Source: Desarmillaria ectypa (taxonomy: Eukaryota > Basidiomycota > Agaricomycetes > Agaricales > Physalacriaceae). Taken from it: DNA of 64,000 nt. Location of the stretch: contig JAUDYN010000011.1 in assembly GCA_030407005.1 (NCBI GenBank), forward strand, positions 300,501 to 364,500, given 5' to 3'. Both the position numbers and the translations under genes were made by a program. This document shows, piece by piece, positions 25,208 through 36,791 of the stretch (positions within the stretch are counted from its first letter, which is position 1; every line of letters starts with the position of its first letter). A model generated the notes under the pieces. The model did not search any database and was not told the origin of the DNA. It worked only from the letters and a program-made list of their open reading frames with translations.

Positions 25208-26594
25208 TGATGTGCTTGGTAATGGCAAGTGACAAAAGAATTAGGGAATGGCAATGAACACCAATCACACTAAACCTCTTACTACTCTACACTTAATCAC
25301 CAATATTGAATTCGGGCGGTTTCGAGTATGATGGAAGCACTCTGCAGACTTCAATAATCAAGTACAATTGTCTTAAAGACATTTTATTCGTTACTAGTGA
25401 GTTTATACAAAGTACTACTCGTACTAGTGGGGTGGGTAAGACACAATTGGATAAGAGTGACTTGGTTTGAGCTACTGTGCTCATTCTGACTGAAATGGCT
25501 TCAGGCTGGTGGCGCTCTTGGCCCTATACTGCTTCCTACAAGTGATAAACACTTGACCAGTCGCACTCTTGGCTGACTAGTGGCACTCTTGGCCCTATAC
25601 TGCTTCCTACAAGTGATAAACACTTGACTAGCCACACTCTTGGCTAACTAGTGGCACTCTTGGCCTAAGAATAAACTATAACTCCGAGAACTTTGCTTGA
25701 ACTAACTTCAAAACACTCCGGACCTTTGCAGGACACAACAGTGACTCTAATGGACTTCAATTCAATGCAATTCTATGGGTGACTTAGCGACTATTAATCA
25801 CTTTGTCGAGGTTAAGCACAAAAGCCTTTAATTGGGGACACCAGTTACTACCAGTGAGGGCTCAACTGCGGGGATGGCTTGCCTGCTTTGCACAAGTGCC
25901 CATCCCACTACTTATATACTACTGAGGCAAAACTATAAATATCATCTGGGTATAGGGTATATTGGTAAGGATTTCTTGGCTAGTCACAAATAATAGTGAA
26001 TAATCACACAATAGTTGGTCTAGTCTGTTTTCTTTTCAAATATTTGGTCTAGAGACTCCACAGTTGGTCTTTCCGCACCCTTGGCACAACTACATGCCCT
26101 AGTAACGCGGTTATATGGATATCCGGATATTGGTGCCTATAACAGCTATCCGATCATGATCGAGGGTGCAGTCTGGCTCCACTAGCATCGATCATAAGAG
26201 ATCTATATCAAAATAGTCGGATCTGGGCTCACGGTTAATCCATTCCTAATTTATTTCTAAGTCCTGTTTCAAGATTGCCATGTGACTAGTTATCCTGACT
26301 TAGGCGTTTATACCCAGTCTGGGCTGCTAGTGACAGAACTTGATGAGATCTGTGTACTCTGCTCCTGGTTTTTGTGTGCTAGTAGCATTCGAGTTACTAG
26401 TCTGGCTGGCTGGTAGATTTAACCCACTAATGGTGTTGCATCTAAGTCCTGGCTCTACCAGTTGCTTACTGCTTTTAACTATCAGCTCGAAGCCTCAGCT
26501 ATAGTCCTCTATGTATCACTAGTATAGGATAGATGTGCAATAGTATTGTTACAAAATCACAAAATCTAGGTGTGAATGCGTAGACGGCATATCA
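25208..26594 (+). mobile_element. LTR-like 1.39 kb element, copy B, nested in copia integrase
   Basis: TG...CA ends (TGATGTGCTTGG...GGCATATCA). It is flanked by CTGA (25204-25207) and CCGA (26595-26598), a 4 bp target duplication differing by one CpG transition. Removing it restores the integrase reading W-P-E-A-V-A-Y (with Trp now a TAG). No coding frame was seen, so it is a solo LTR or a non-autonomous element. It keeps more CpG than the sequence around it, so it is younger than its host. Copy A is at 12335-13575, inverted. Confidence 0.8.
25511..25670 (+). repeat. 71 bp tandem repeat, two copies plus a partial third
   Basis: Units start at 25511 and 25582, with a partial unit at 25653. 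Each starts GGCGCTCTTGGCC or GGCACTCTTGGCC and contains AAGTGATAAACACTTGAC. Copy A of the element has a single unit, so this is a later tandem duplication in copy B. Confidence 0.85.
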
Positions 26595-28842
26595 CCGAGG
26601 CAGTGGCATATGCCACATATTTGAAGAACTGATCATCAACTAGGGCTATCAAAAGTGATCTAACCCCAGAAGAAGTGTTTTGTGGAACAAAACCAGACAT
26701 TTTAACACTCCAGGAATTTGGAACAAAGTGCTGGGTGTTGCAACAGGATAACAAAAGGTCAAAACTCAATCTGAAATCAAGGGAATTTATCTTTACAGGT
26801 CTTACAGATGAATCAAGAGCCTGGAGATACTACAACTCATGGACTAGACAGATTCAGACCTCAAGAAATATTATATTCCCCGAAGAGAGCATTCTAAATG
26901 CTAACAATGATGAATACATTGTGTCCCATCCTCCACTGTTCAAGAGGGAGTCAGGGAGCAAAGTCAAGCAGATTCTGGATAGAAATGATGATATTTTGGA
27001 CAAATCCACAGGTGCCAGGAATGCCAAAACAAAAGGGAAAATGCCTCTCAATGATCCAGCAACTAAATCAAAGTTACTTGTATGGCATGGGAAAGTGATT
27101 CAGCCACATGACAAATTAGTCTGGATTACATCAGTAGCCCCACCAAGTTACCAGTCCCTTAATAATCCAGCCTCACAAGGCATGAAATTGCCAGAGAAGC
27201 AGCAGGAAGTAACAAAGAAACCACTGAAGACTGCAAATATTGCAGTAGAATATGCATGTGTGGGGGAGACTGCAGACAACCTCAGTGATGAGCCATTAAG
27301 CCTTGAAGAAGCCAAAGCAAGGCCAGATTGGCATCATTGGAAGAAAGCAATGGATGAAGAATATAATCTATTAACTTCTCTAGGCATATGGCAGCTGGAA
27401 GAATTACCTCAGGATAGATTGCTTGTTGATTTCAAGTGAACCTACAGGCTAAAAAGAGATGGTGATAGGAAAATCACCAGGCACAAAGCCAGACTCGTTG
27501 TGAAAGGATTTTCACAGAAACCCAGAATTGATTTCTTTGAGACATATGCACCTGTAGTTAGGCTGGACACATTTCACCTACTTATGGCCATTGCCACACA
27601 AAGAAACCTGATTATTCATGGAATGGATGTCATTGGAGCCTACTTAAATGGAAAGCTCAATGAATCTATTTATATGGCACAGCCACCTGAATATTCTGAT
27701 GGGAGTGGCAAGGCAGCACACCTCAAATTTATATAGACTCAAGCAATCTGGCTGAGTTTGGAACAAGAAATTAGATGCTACATTTTTGGGACTCAGATAT
27801 ACAAGATTGATTAGTGATCAATGTGTGTATATCAGACAGATGGATTCTGGTCCTATAATTGTAGCTGTGCATGTAGACGATATGACACTGCTTGCCCCAG
27901 ATGATGAAACCATGTCTATTATAAAAGAAGAGCTTAAGAAGAAGCTAAATATTACAGACATGAGGGAGATTCAATACATATTGGGCATGAAGATAGACAG
28001 GAATTGGGAGAAGGGTACTATTATCTTATCCCAGAAGGCATATATTTTGAAGGTACTCAAGCAAATGGGCATGAAAGACTGCAAACCAGTCAAAATGCCT
28101 ATGGACCCAAATGTACAGCTAGAGAAAATCCCCAAAGATGATCCCTGGAGCGCTGACACAGCCACCAGGCAATATCACCATACTGGTGTCAGATCTCTGA
28201 TATATGCAGCCAGTGGATCTCAGCCTGACATTGCACATGCTGTCACAGAATTAAGCAAATATGTACAAAATCCAGCCACTGAGCATGTCACAGCTCTGAA
28301 ACAAGTTTGCCATTACTTGAAGGGGACTCTGGATTTTGGAATCATATATGGAGGGACTACAGATGAACTGATACCCTACTCAGATTCAGACTGGGGAGAA
28401 GATAGGACAGATAGAAGATCAACATCTGGTTATGTCTGTACCTATGCAGGGGGAGCTGTTACTTGGAGTTCAAAGAAACAGCCCACCATAGCTCTATCCA
28501 CTATGGAGGCAGAATATATGGCCCTTTTGCATACAACCCAAGAAGTAATATGGTTGTGGGCAATTTTAACCAAATTAGGATTGCCACCTGATGGTGCAAC
28601 CACTATTTTTGTCAACAATCAGTCAGCGATCAAATTTGCTGAGAACCCCATATTCCACGCGTGATCGAAGCACATAGATATACGACATCACTTCATTCGC
28701 GAGCGCATGGCTTCAAATGAAGTCAAAGTTCAGCACTGCGCATCAGAAGAGAACTTAGCAGATATATTCACTAAAGGGCTACCAAGACCATTACATGAAT
28801 ATCTATCTGCAGGTATTCTAGGAGCTCGGAATTGAGGGGGAG

Positions 28843-29053
28843 TGTTGGGATAGCAATCCCGAGCAAGTACTAGAATGTACTCAAAGGATTGGCTTACTCA
28901 GCAGGATCAACTTTGGACCGTAAAAGTGGACATACATAGTATTTCGTAGTAAGTTCTAGAAGTAGTACAACATGTATTTAAGTAGGACACCTCTTGCTTG
29001 AGAGGCAGTATTTTTACCATCCTTTCTATGTTCTCTTCGCTCTCGTTACAACA
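28843..29053 (+). repeat. 3' LTR of the copia element
   Basis: 211 bp, TGTTGGGATAGCAATCCCGAG to TTACAACA, followed by the ATGAC target duplication at 29054-29058. It retains CpGs lost in the 5' LTR. Confidence 0.95.
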
Positions 29054-31101
29054 ATGACTCAGTGGAATGTAAGGATAGGGCAACTTGCATTCTAGCTGCA
29101 TGGTAGACATTCTCATCCTGCATTTGACATAAAACATACAAATTTTCAATAGGTATCTTCTTGGACAAGATTCTGGATATCCAGATGTCAACTTCGATGC
29201 TTGGAATAACACCGCTCCGGTTAACACCCATGTCGACGTTCAGAGCAACCACAAGAAGTTGAGAACATTACTCATACCTGGAAGTGTTATGGCTGACATA
29301 TGGACAGTCTCATTCGTGCGATTGGTCAAGCTTCGACCGTTTTACTCAAGAATTCGCAGAGAGCACTTCCGTTGAGTGCTCCTCGTACTTTAGCAATCAT
29401 AGGAAGTGGCGCTTGCAATGGTACACTGGGACCTAATGGGTGAGCATACATATCATGTTTATGGCTAATTGGATGATGACTGACAGTGCATAGATACGTG
29501 GATCGCGAGGGAAATGATGGCGTGCTAGCGGTGGGTAGGTATTTTACTATTCTGTATTACTATGGTTTTGGTATTCAAGGGCCGATTATCAATAGGATGG
29601 GAGAGTGGTACCACGGAATTCCCATATCTCATAGCTGTGCGTGTGTTCACTTCCTACCTTCCCGTCTAGCGCTCATGCGGTGGACGATTCATACGCAGCC
29701 ATTGGACGCACTCACTGCGAAGGCTTCTGCTGATGGAACGAATGTATCCTCCTCAACGAGCGACACTGATCTCGACGCGGCAGCCAATGCGGCAGCTGGA
29801 AAGGACGTCGCCATTGTATTCATAACTGGCGAGTCACTGACATGGAAGATGTTGATGAGGACTTGAACAGATAACTGAAACTCTTTGATTAATCAGCTGA
29901 TTCTGGAGAGGGGTACCTCATAGTGGAAGGTCACCAACAGACTTATTGGTGCATTTCCAGTGCACTGACCTATCCTAAAGGGCATTTTGGGGACCGAAAT
30001 GATCTTCTTCCTTGGCATGGCGGAGTAAGTGGCTGTTTGTTGTCGTGGTACCCCGTATTTGACACTCGGAAATTTTCACAGGATGCACTGGTGCAAAAGG
30101 TAGCAAGCGTCAATCCCAACACTATAGTGGTTGTAAACAGTGTTGGTCCTATCACGATGGAAAATTGGATCGACAACGAGAATGGTACGCAGTTCTTCTC
30201 TACAGCAATATCATTCAAGTCGGTCTAACATCACACATTCTCTAGTGACCGCAGTGGTGAGCTCTGCCATCTCTCATTCGTACGAGGACTGAAAAAGCAA
30301 AGGTCTGGAGCGGACTTCCCGGGCAAGAGGCTGGCAATGCTGTAACTGATGTTCTCTACGGTGTCTATAACCCAAGGTTCGTCGTATTTCGCTGCTCAAC
30401 CGAACCATACAGTTATATTGCCTTTAGCGGTCGTCTTCCGTATACGATCGCCTGTAGCGCCAGCGACTACCCGGCAGCAGTCATCTACAATTCTAGTTCC
30501 TCAATCCTTGATATCCCATACAACGAGGGTCTCTTCGTTGATTATCGTCACTTCGATGCACAAGGAATCAAACCTCGATTCGAGTTTGGTTTTGGGCTGT
30601 CGTACACCACCTTTGAATACTCTGATCTATCCATCTCTGGATCCACTGCGGAGAATATCCCCAGTGGGCCCAGCTCCTCTATTGATACTTCGTAAGTTTT
30701 CTCTACTCCTTGATCTTTCGGACTTTTTTTCAAGGCGTAAAGGCTACACGAATCTGTGGTAAAGGTCGGATTCACTCTCAAGAATGTTGGTAAAGTCGCG
30801 GGACATGAGGTATGAGTTCGATTATACAGACTCGTATATAAGCTCAACATAATTGTTTCAGATCCCTCAATTGTACATTTCGCTACCTCCCTCTGCAAAT
30901 TCTCCCCTGCAGGGTTTGAAAGGGTTCGACAGCGTTTATCTTGAACCTGGAGAAAGCACGAGTGATACGATGGAGCTTTCGAGGTACTCATTTGCCATCT
31001 GGGATGTGAAAGCCCAAAAATGGAGTATCCCGTACGGAACCTCGAAGATATCTGTAGGTAGTAGTAGGGATATTCGACTGACCGGTACTTTGGCGTTGTA
31101 G

Positions 31102-33390
31102 TTTGGGTACATTAATGCGACTAGTATTCCGGTCCGGTCAGCCATCGAGCTCTTTTACCGTTACCACCAACCAAAGTTCCGCCAGCGGACCATTGCGAAT
31201 CGTAGAGGTGGATGTGTGGTCAGTGTGGCGGGATGGAGATTGCCGTGAGGTACTTTTAGAGGTTTTTGTTCGCATTCTGACTGTCAGCGTTGGAGAGCCA
31301 GATCGTTTGTGCAGCATGTCACCCTCCTCCATGTCCTCCACGCTACCACTCGCCGCCTCCGAGGACATAGTACGTGTTCCAGCATGACATATTTTGTTCG
31401 CCAATGTCAACAGGCAAGGACGGATATGTTGGGCATCGGAATCGTTGACTAAGCTAACGAGGGATGTGATGGAGGGATGAAGTGGCTACAGTGTTGCAGG
31501 CTGCGCTGGGTCTTCAGAGAGGTACGTCGTTCACAACCGGCCCATCGTTTTGGTAGGCCCATATCTTTCAAGAGCAAGAACAGGAGCAAGGTGAGGTCGG
31601 ACATGCGTTGCTGAGAATCCGACTTGAATCGCTCTTTTCATGGAGGAACGGGGTGCGGGAAATGCGAATAATTGTGATGAGGGGGGGTTGAACAAACTTT
31701 GTGTATGGTACGTCCTTTGTCTTTCCTGGTTCTTCTCGTGCTGATATCCCTTCGTTCCCGCATGCCGTCGTTACTTCTAGCAGGTGTTTTTGTATGAGTC
31801 TTTGAGCTTTGAGGCTCATGCTAGCCGCCGAGCTTGCGAGGACCAAGTGGGTGAATAGAAAAATGAAGCAAACTGAATGTGAAAGATTCGAGATAGTGGC
31901 AAGAATGAAAACGAAGTCGATTCTGCTTTCGGAGGGACAGGGCGCGAGAAATAATCACAACCTCCCTCTTTTCCATGTTCGATCCTCTACGCTAGGTGTT
32001 AATGTCTGGCCCGAGACGAGGGCTCTAAAAAATCTCAGTCGATCCCGGGAAGGTTTCCGAATCCACATCGATGACCAACGTCTCAAATACGAAGGGTGTA
32101 GCAAACCTGCACAAGAGTGTGTATGTTGCATCGGAGGGCCGTAGGGCCAGTATTGCTAGTTTCATAGAGGATGCGCTCCAACGGTTCAAAAGTTTCGAAT
32201 CAGGCGGCGGGACTGATAAGGAAGACAGCTCAAGAAGCTAGTAGCTTAGTTCGCATATGTGGGATGATGTATCCGGTCCATGGGAACGGCGTCAAGTAGA
32301 GCTTTCCGCGTCTTGACGGGAACGCATAGGCTTAATACTGTTCCTGCGAGATGATTAATGACACGATAATGGACAGCGATAAGGTAAACATACTATAGGC
32401 AATGAAGGATATAGTATATTGCTGATTTTACTGTAGCCTTGGGGTTAGGAGTTGCTGATACTAAACTGATGCGAATGAAAAAAAGACGTCACGCCAAGAA
32501 AAAAAAGTGCATACCTCAAGTAGAACCCCGCCTACTCTATAACCCTTCCTCTCCATAACCAATCCTCCGCGTGGTTCCGAATTGTCGCCCCTCCTCACAG
32601 CACGGCGGACGGCGGACAATGTACAGGACGGAAGTGTTGAGCGAAGATTTGTGAGCGCGATCACACAGATCGGTGATTGGGCCCTTCGGGGGTCTCCTTC
32701 AAATCTCCTCACCCGTCGGTCATCCGTAACGTTCATAGCTCGAACTAAGGCTGCCGAATCAACGCAGAAATCACCTCAAGTTTCGGTGTTCAGCGTCGAC
32801 GGGTAAGACAGGCGCTGTCGTGAGGTCTGGGAGAGGAGAAAGAGTTTTAGCGTGCTGATTGTGGATGATTGATGAGTCACCATGATCAAACTCCACTCGC
32901 ATGGGCGGGAAGTGCCATCCTTTCCCTGCACGTAGCGAGTCTATCTATTTGTTCCAACCCACCAGTCCGAATTTCCGTCGTCTCTAGCCATCGCCCGCGG
33001 AGTCCTTCATCCGACGAAGACGTGGCCTGAAAACTTGTTGAGCTTTATAAAGATACACGAGAAAAGGATGTATGCACCAGAGAGGATTCCAACTTTCGGG
33101 TAAATTTCATTGACAGCTGAACGCGTCATGCAGGATCCTAGGCATCAGCGAGAAGCATCGAGCGTCAATGGAAGAACGTGGGTCCGAGAAGCGACAGCTT
33201 GACCACCTACGGATCGAAAAGCAAGTGAGAATTCAGTGTTAACCTATCAAAGAGTTCTTCAACAGGGGCTCCGCCAGACGTAATTTAGAAGCCCAGGGGG
33301 GTAAATGTTACAAACACTGTGTCCACATTCACCAATGGAAGATGAAGAGTAAAAGATAATTTTGCAGTAACATGACGCCGAATCTGAATA
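31102..33390. other. Intergenic, no gene seen
   Basis: Several open frames of 60-110 codons exist on both strands (for example 31103-31387, 31138-31410, 32461-32736) but they overlap each other, lack recognisable motifs and have no splice-linked partners. A poly-A run near 32500-32507 and a GGCGGACGGCGGACAA stretch near 32601 are the only low-complexity marks. Confidence 0.45.
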
Positions 33391-36263
33391 TCACCCATGA
33401 GCCGGCAGTTTTCCATGCATGTTCGGCACATCACAGGTCCGTAATTCCAGGTCCGGTCTCTCAGTGTAGCCAGTCTGAGACAGAGAAGAACGCCAAGGCT
33501 TGTTATCCTCATGTACATCGGTGAGATCTACTTCATCCTCGTGCTCATCTGGAGGCGGCGGATCCTGGCTGACGGGGACGGTGGAAATCTCTTCATTCTC
33601 CACCTCTTGACCAAGGGCAGTGCCAGTCAACTTTGCAACTTGCAGTGTGTCATCCACAAGCTCTTCGTCGGAATCAAATCGTAGACGAGGGTAATCATCA
33701 TGTGATGTCAGGAGTATTGTTTTGTGTCGGTAGATGATGTTTTGGGCAGATACGAAGAAGGAGCAGAGGTTGTATATCGGTGCAAATTCTGAGTGTTCAA
33801 CATTGGGAAAGTTTGGTTTTGCTTCCAAGCGGATATAGTGGCTTTCTAGGAATGTTCTGACAAAACTCTCGTTACAAGGATATACAGGTCCGGAAGATTT
33901 GTGATGTGTCCGGCATGCACGTGATTGGTCGATAGAAACAAGGTACTGGTGTTAGACCCACTGGACGAGTGCGGGAAGAGGTTGTTATAGCTCGAAATCT
34001 GTTGTTGTAGATGGGGAACTTTTCCAGAGGCTGGGACCGAAGAGAAAAGTGCATGCTCCCCAATCCACCATAGGGACTCTAGGTCGTGGAGAAAGTTGTG
34101 GGGGATGTAGGCGGAAGGCGCCTGGTTTTCAGGCGCCGAAGAATTGCTGGTTCCTTCGGCAGGCTTCGTCATTCCTTCGGCCTCAGCCTCGCCAAATATG
34201 ATATCGTTATTTTCCTCTTGCGTATACCAGTTAACGGTGCATTGCATCCGCGGAAGAAACAAATAAGTCTGTGTTTGAATTTCAGCCGGCATAGAAATGG
34301 CGGTACCCTGCCATTAATATCAGTCAATCCGTCAACCCAAAGTTATTAACTGACTATTTTCCTATCCCCAACGCCTTGACCAGACAGAAATTTCTTTCCG
34401 TATTCCATATCCGTTATTTTGGTGATGCTCGAACCCTCCATCCAAATTAGATTCCCACCACTGAGGTCCCGGTGCACATACCCACCCTTGTACATCCACT
34501 CGAGTCCTGGCAGCGTCCTTGGGTATAAATACAGCATCAAAGGCAACCAGAGATAGGACCGTACCTTTTGTAGCACTTGCCAGTGCTCGTAGTACCTTGC
34601 CAGGATGCGTCAGTGAGTCCAACGGCGTGCCAACTTCCTTGTATATAATCCGACAGTGCTTCTTGTTACTGTACTGATATCTTTGATCCGTTTCAGCCTC
34701 TGCAGGTCCCCCGTCAGGTGCGCCCTTTGTTGTCGCGATCGTAGAGCCCGTTACTCGTGATGGCATTCCTCGGTCAGAAGAATCAGACGATGCGAGGGCG
34801 CCGAGTAGGAAAGTGTGGAACTGATCAGGAAGTTGCTTCCCCATGAAAGAGTTCGTTTTATCGACCTCACCATTACAGGCCACCAGTGAACATTCCTCGA
34901 TCTCGATAAAGTGTTTTTTGAAGTCCTCCTTATCTGTCTGTGAGTTCTTGATAGTTTCGAAAAGAGACCGCTGTATTTCGCCTTCAGTCATGGCGTCATC
35001 AGGAATCCAAACATCCTTCAGAGCATAATACTTATCCTCTGCGTCGCCAACACGATAAACCTTCCACACCCGACTGCCGCGGCTGATCAGACCGGCCGGG
35101 TGGAAGGAGCTCAGGCACTCCACGGTTCGATATACTTGGCCGCCGACGTGGTAATCGTACTGAATCGCGTATTGGGTATCATTCCCAGAACATTCTTGCA
35201 CCGGCACCGCAACGCGCCGGACCGTAGGATCAAAACCGAGATCTTGCAAAGAGGCAAAAACTAGAGATATGATATAGTGGATGAGGGGTCGGGGATTCTG
35301 AGCGGCGATGAGCACTTTGAAAACAGCCCAAGAGAGTGAGCACGAACCAAGATGAAATTGAAAGCCTCTGTGACAAAAACATGCGATCTTGAGAAAAACC
35401 AGAACCTGGTCGATGCGTCCCCAATGGTGGTACCACGAATGAATCTACGGCAAGGGTCGGAGTATAAAATTTGCGCGGCATTGCTACAGATCTTCCTGAC
35501 ATTCTAGCGTTGTCGATGAGCCAAAGAAAGAAAGGTAAAAAAAAAACTGAAGGTAAATCACGTCACGTAGATCCCGCGCACGGTTTCTCAGCTTGTATTC
35601 TTCAATAGTAGCCAGATCACAGGCCATCAAGTCCTACACAGACGTAAGCCCTGTGATTATTATGGAAAACGATGCCACCTACTTTGCTGCTCCCGCCAGC
35701 ATTGTGTAGCTGGTTACCCAGTGTAGCAGAGTTCGTCGTCGTAACACGCGCTTCCCTTGATGCACGCAGTCTCGTATGTCCATCTGACTTGAAACCACCA
35801 TTTCTTCCCTCGGACAAGACACTTTCGTCGGCTCTTGTCTCCATAAATATAGTAGTCTTCTGCGGGCAGCGTGAGCTGCAGTAACAACGTCCTCCCAGAG
35901 CTCCTGCATGAGCTGAAAAGTTGCATTCTCATTCACCCCGCTTTCTGCGGGCGTCTTCGGGAAGTGTTTCCATCGCCCATCCAATAACACTTTGCGCTTC
36001 ACAAGCTCGTCGAAAACTTTATCGACGTCCTGTGCACCCACTTGCGGAAGGACGGATTGCTGGTAGAATTGAAGTGAAACTTGGAGAATTGTTGGCGAAA
36101 GGTCTTTGATGACCATATCACGATGGTACGATATATTGTCTCGTGCATGGCGCTCCGTCTCAGTGTTGTTGACCTTCCTGGGAGTCTCCTTCACTGTATC
36201 GATATCACGGGGTTGGAGGGAGGCAGAATTGTCGCTGGCAGATACGCCAGTAGCAGGGTCCAT
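33391..36263 (-). CDS. FunK1-type fungal protein kinase
   Basis: FunK1 kinases are fungus-specific, often multi-copy, with mostly unknown substrates. A likely ATG is at 36261-36263 (MDPATGVSASDNS). The N-terminal exon contains ILQVSLQFYQQSVLPQV and WKHFPKTPAES. Later exons show LGFDPTVRRV (a FunK1 landmark), VWKVYRVGDAEDKYYALKDVW, and IIYKEVGTPLDSLTHP. The catalytic exon at 34346-34560 has YVHRDLSGGNLIW (HRD loop with Asn) followed by ITDMEYGKKF in the DFG position. LHDLESLWWIGEHALF follows and an acidic tail ends at 33391. Around 35.7-35.9 kb three frames are open at once and I could not settle the splicing, so the gene may be intact or have a local defect. Confidence 0.75.
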
Positions 36264-36422
36264 TTGTCTACCAGACTTCTGTGGAATGAGTAACAGGTAG
36301 TACGGGAAAAGGAAACGCGTTATCAAGGTTGGACTCGTAGGGCCCCGACTCGGAAGGAGCGGAAAGAGGAGACTTTGTCACAGTCACGGGGCCATGCGCG
36401 CCGCGCGAGTGGCTGCGGAGAG

Positions 36423-36442
36423 GTCAGGTGAATATCACGTGT
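36423..36442 (+). promoter_or_regulatory. 20 bp repeat with CACGTG upstream of the FunK1 gene
   Basis: GTCAGGTGAATATCACGTGT occurs here and again, identical over 20 bp, at 48645-48664. Both contain an E-box, CACGTG, and both are preceded by a GTGGCTG. Here it lies about 160 bp upstream of the kinase ATG. A regulatory role is inferred only. Confidence 0.35.
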
Positions 36443-36791
36443 GTGTTTCGATCGAGACGCGTCCTTTGCTGGCAAGGTAATCTCATTGCAACAAACTACT
36501 TGTCATTATCCAAAATCCGTTCATCCTGGCCCTCTCCAAAAGACCCGACATACGTATGTAAGTCTTGGAAGGCATGAAATAGACTCATTTCTGGAATTCT
36601 GATAGTATTTACCTCACCGTTCCAAGTCCAGTGCTATGACTTTTTATACGTAAGCACCCATGATCTATCCAATTGTACTTTGAAGTTTGAACAGTCTTCA
36701 TGAAAGCCTTCCGCGGGTTCTTTACCATACATAGCAGTACGGTGCCGGGGCCCGAAGTTCATATACCACATAACACAACTACAGTATTTCC

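Larger units (their letters stand above)
8300..28650. repeat. CpG-depleted, AT-rich block filled with transposons and decayed genes
   Basis: From about 8.3 kb the sequence turns AT-rich and CG dinucleotides nearly vanish, while TG and CA stay common. Between 8.3 and 23.1 kb I found only isolated CGs, for example at 8421, 21229, 22905 and 23147. CpG becomes dense again at about 28.65 kb. Recognisable coding remnants inside it carry C-to-T and G-to-A changes, such as Trp codons turned into stops. This is what loss of methylated CpG by deamination produces. Classical ascomycete RIP, which favours CpA, fits less well. The nested insert at 25208-26594 retains more CpG and is probably younger. Confidence 0.85.
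24108..28835 (+). pseudogene. copia Pol: protease, integrase, reverse transcriptase, RNase H
   Basis: In order: protease active-site region DSGTTKHIV near 24230 after a TGA replacing Trp; GAG-pre-integrase HQIMGHLNVGSVKRLF; integrase with C..C near 24740 and the SPSQNRVTERVNQTLVE region with the catalytic Glu, where the central DNGGEY has become DNKKEY; then the nested insert. After 26599: EAVAYATYLKN, FGTKCWV, reverse transcriptase with KARLVVKGFSQ, MDVIGAYLNG and the active-site VHVDDM near 27870, and RNase H with YSDSDWGEDRTDRRSTSGY, STMEAEYMAL and ADIFTKGL, ending at TGA 28833-28835. At least eight in-frame stops, most explained by TGG-to-TGA/TAG or CGA-to-TGA. Confidence 0.9.
23108..29053 (+). 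mobile_element. Ty1/copia LTR retrotransposon (degenerate, with nested insertion)
   Basis: It has two 211 bp LTRs (TGTTGGGATAGC...TTACAACA), a 5 bp target duplication, a gag region with a CCHC knuckle, then protease, integrase, reverse transcriptase and RNase H in copia order, and a purine tract (AGGGGGAG, 28835-28842) before the 3' LTR. Without the nested 1.39 kb insert the element would be about 4.56 kb. It is disabled by many stops, mostly Trp TGG turned to TAG or TGA. The 5' LTR has lost nearly all CpGs that the 3' LTR keeps. A solo LTR of the same family is at 8775-8984. Confidence 0.95.
20970..31101 (+). pseudogene. GH3 beta-glucosidase gene split by a copia retrotransposon
   Basis: GH3 beta-glucosidases release glucose from cellobiose and other beta-glucosides, usually outside the cell. 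The 5' half (20970-23107) shows a signal-peptide-like start (MACLCLFVTLAFSSLVTL), a Ser/Thr-rich linker (near 21220-21280), EASVENLSLEEKVGLAT, VGWMNG, IPSILFPGLCL, HVALEPMMNI, FGGDPYLSGEDAYETVIG, AKHYINNEQEH, the DWQATHS region with the presumed nucleophile Asp, and MTMPGD. The copia element follows. The 3' half (29054-31101) continues ILAAW-intron-YLLGQDSGYPDVNFDAW, REGNDGVLAVG, ASADGTNVSSSTSDTDLDAA, DSGEGYLIVEG, NPNTIVVVNSVGP, FEFGFGLSYTTFEYSDL and a fibronectin-III-like C-terminus, stopping at TAG 31099-31101. The 5' half is CpG-depleted with stops. The 3' half is clean and open, with normal introns. The gene cannot make a full enzyme. Confidence 0.9.

Noticed and set aside
8300..28650. Classical RIP as the cause of the AT-rich block
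   Set aside because: RIP favours CpA to TpA, but here CA and TG remain abundant and it is CG that is lost; CpG methylation loss fits better. A count of dinucleotides could change this view.
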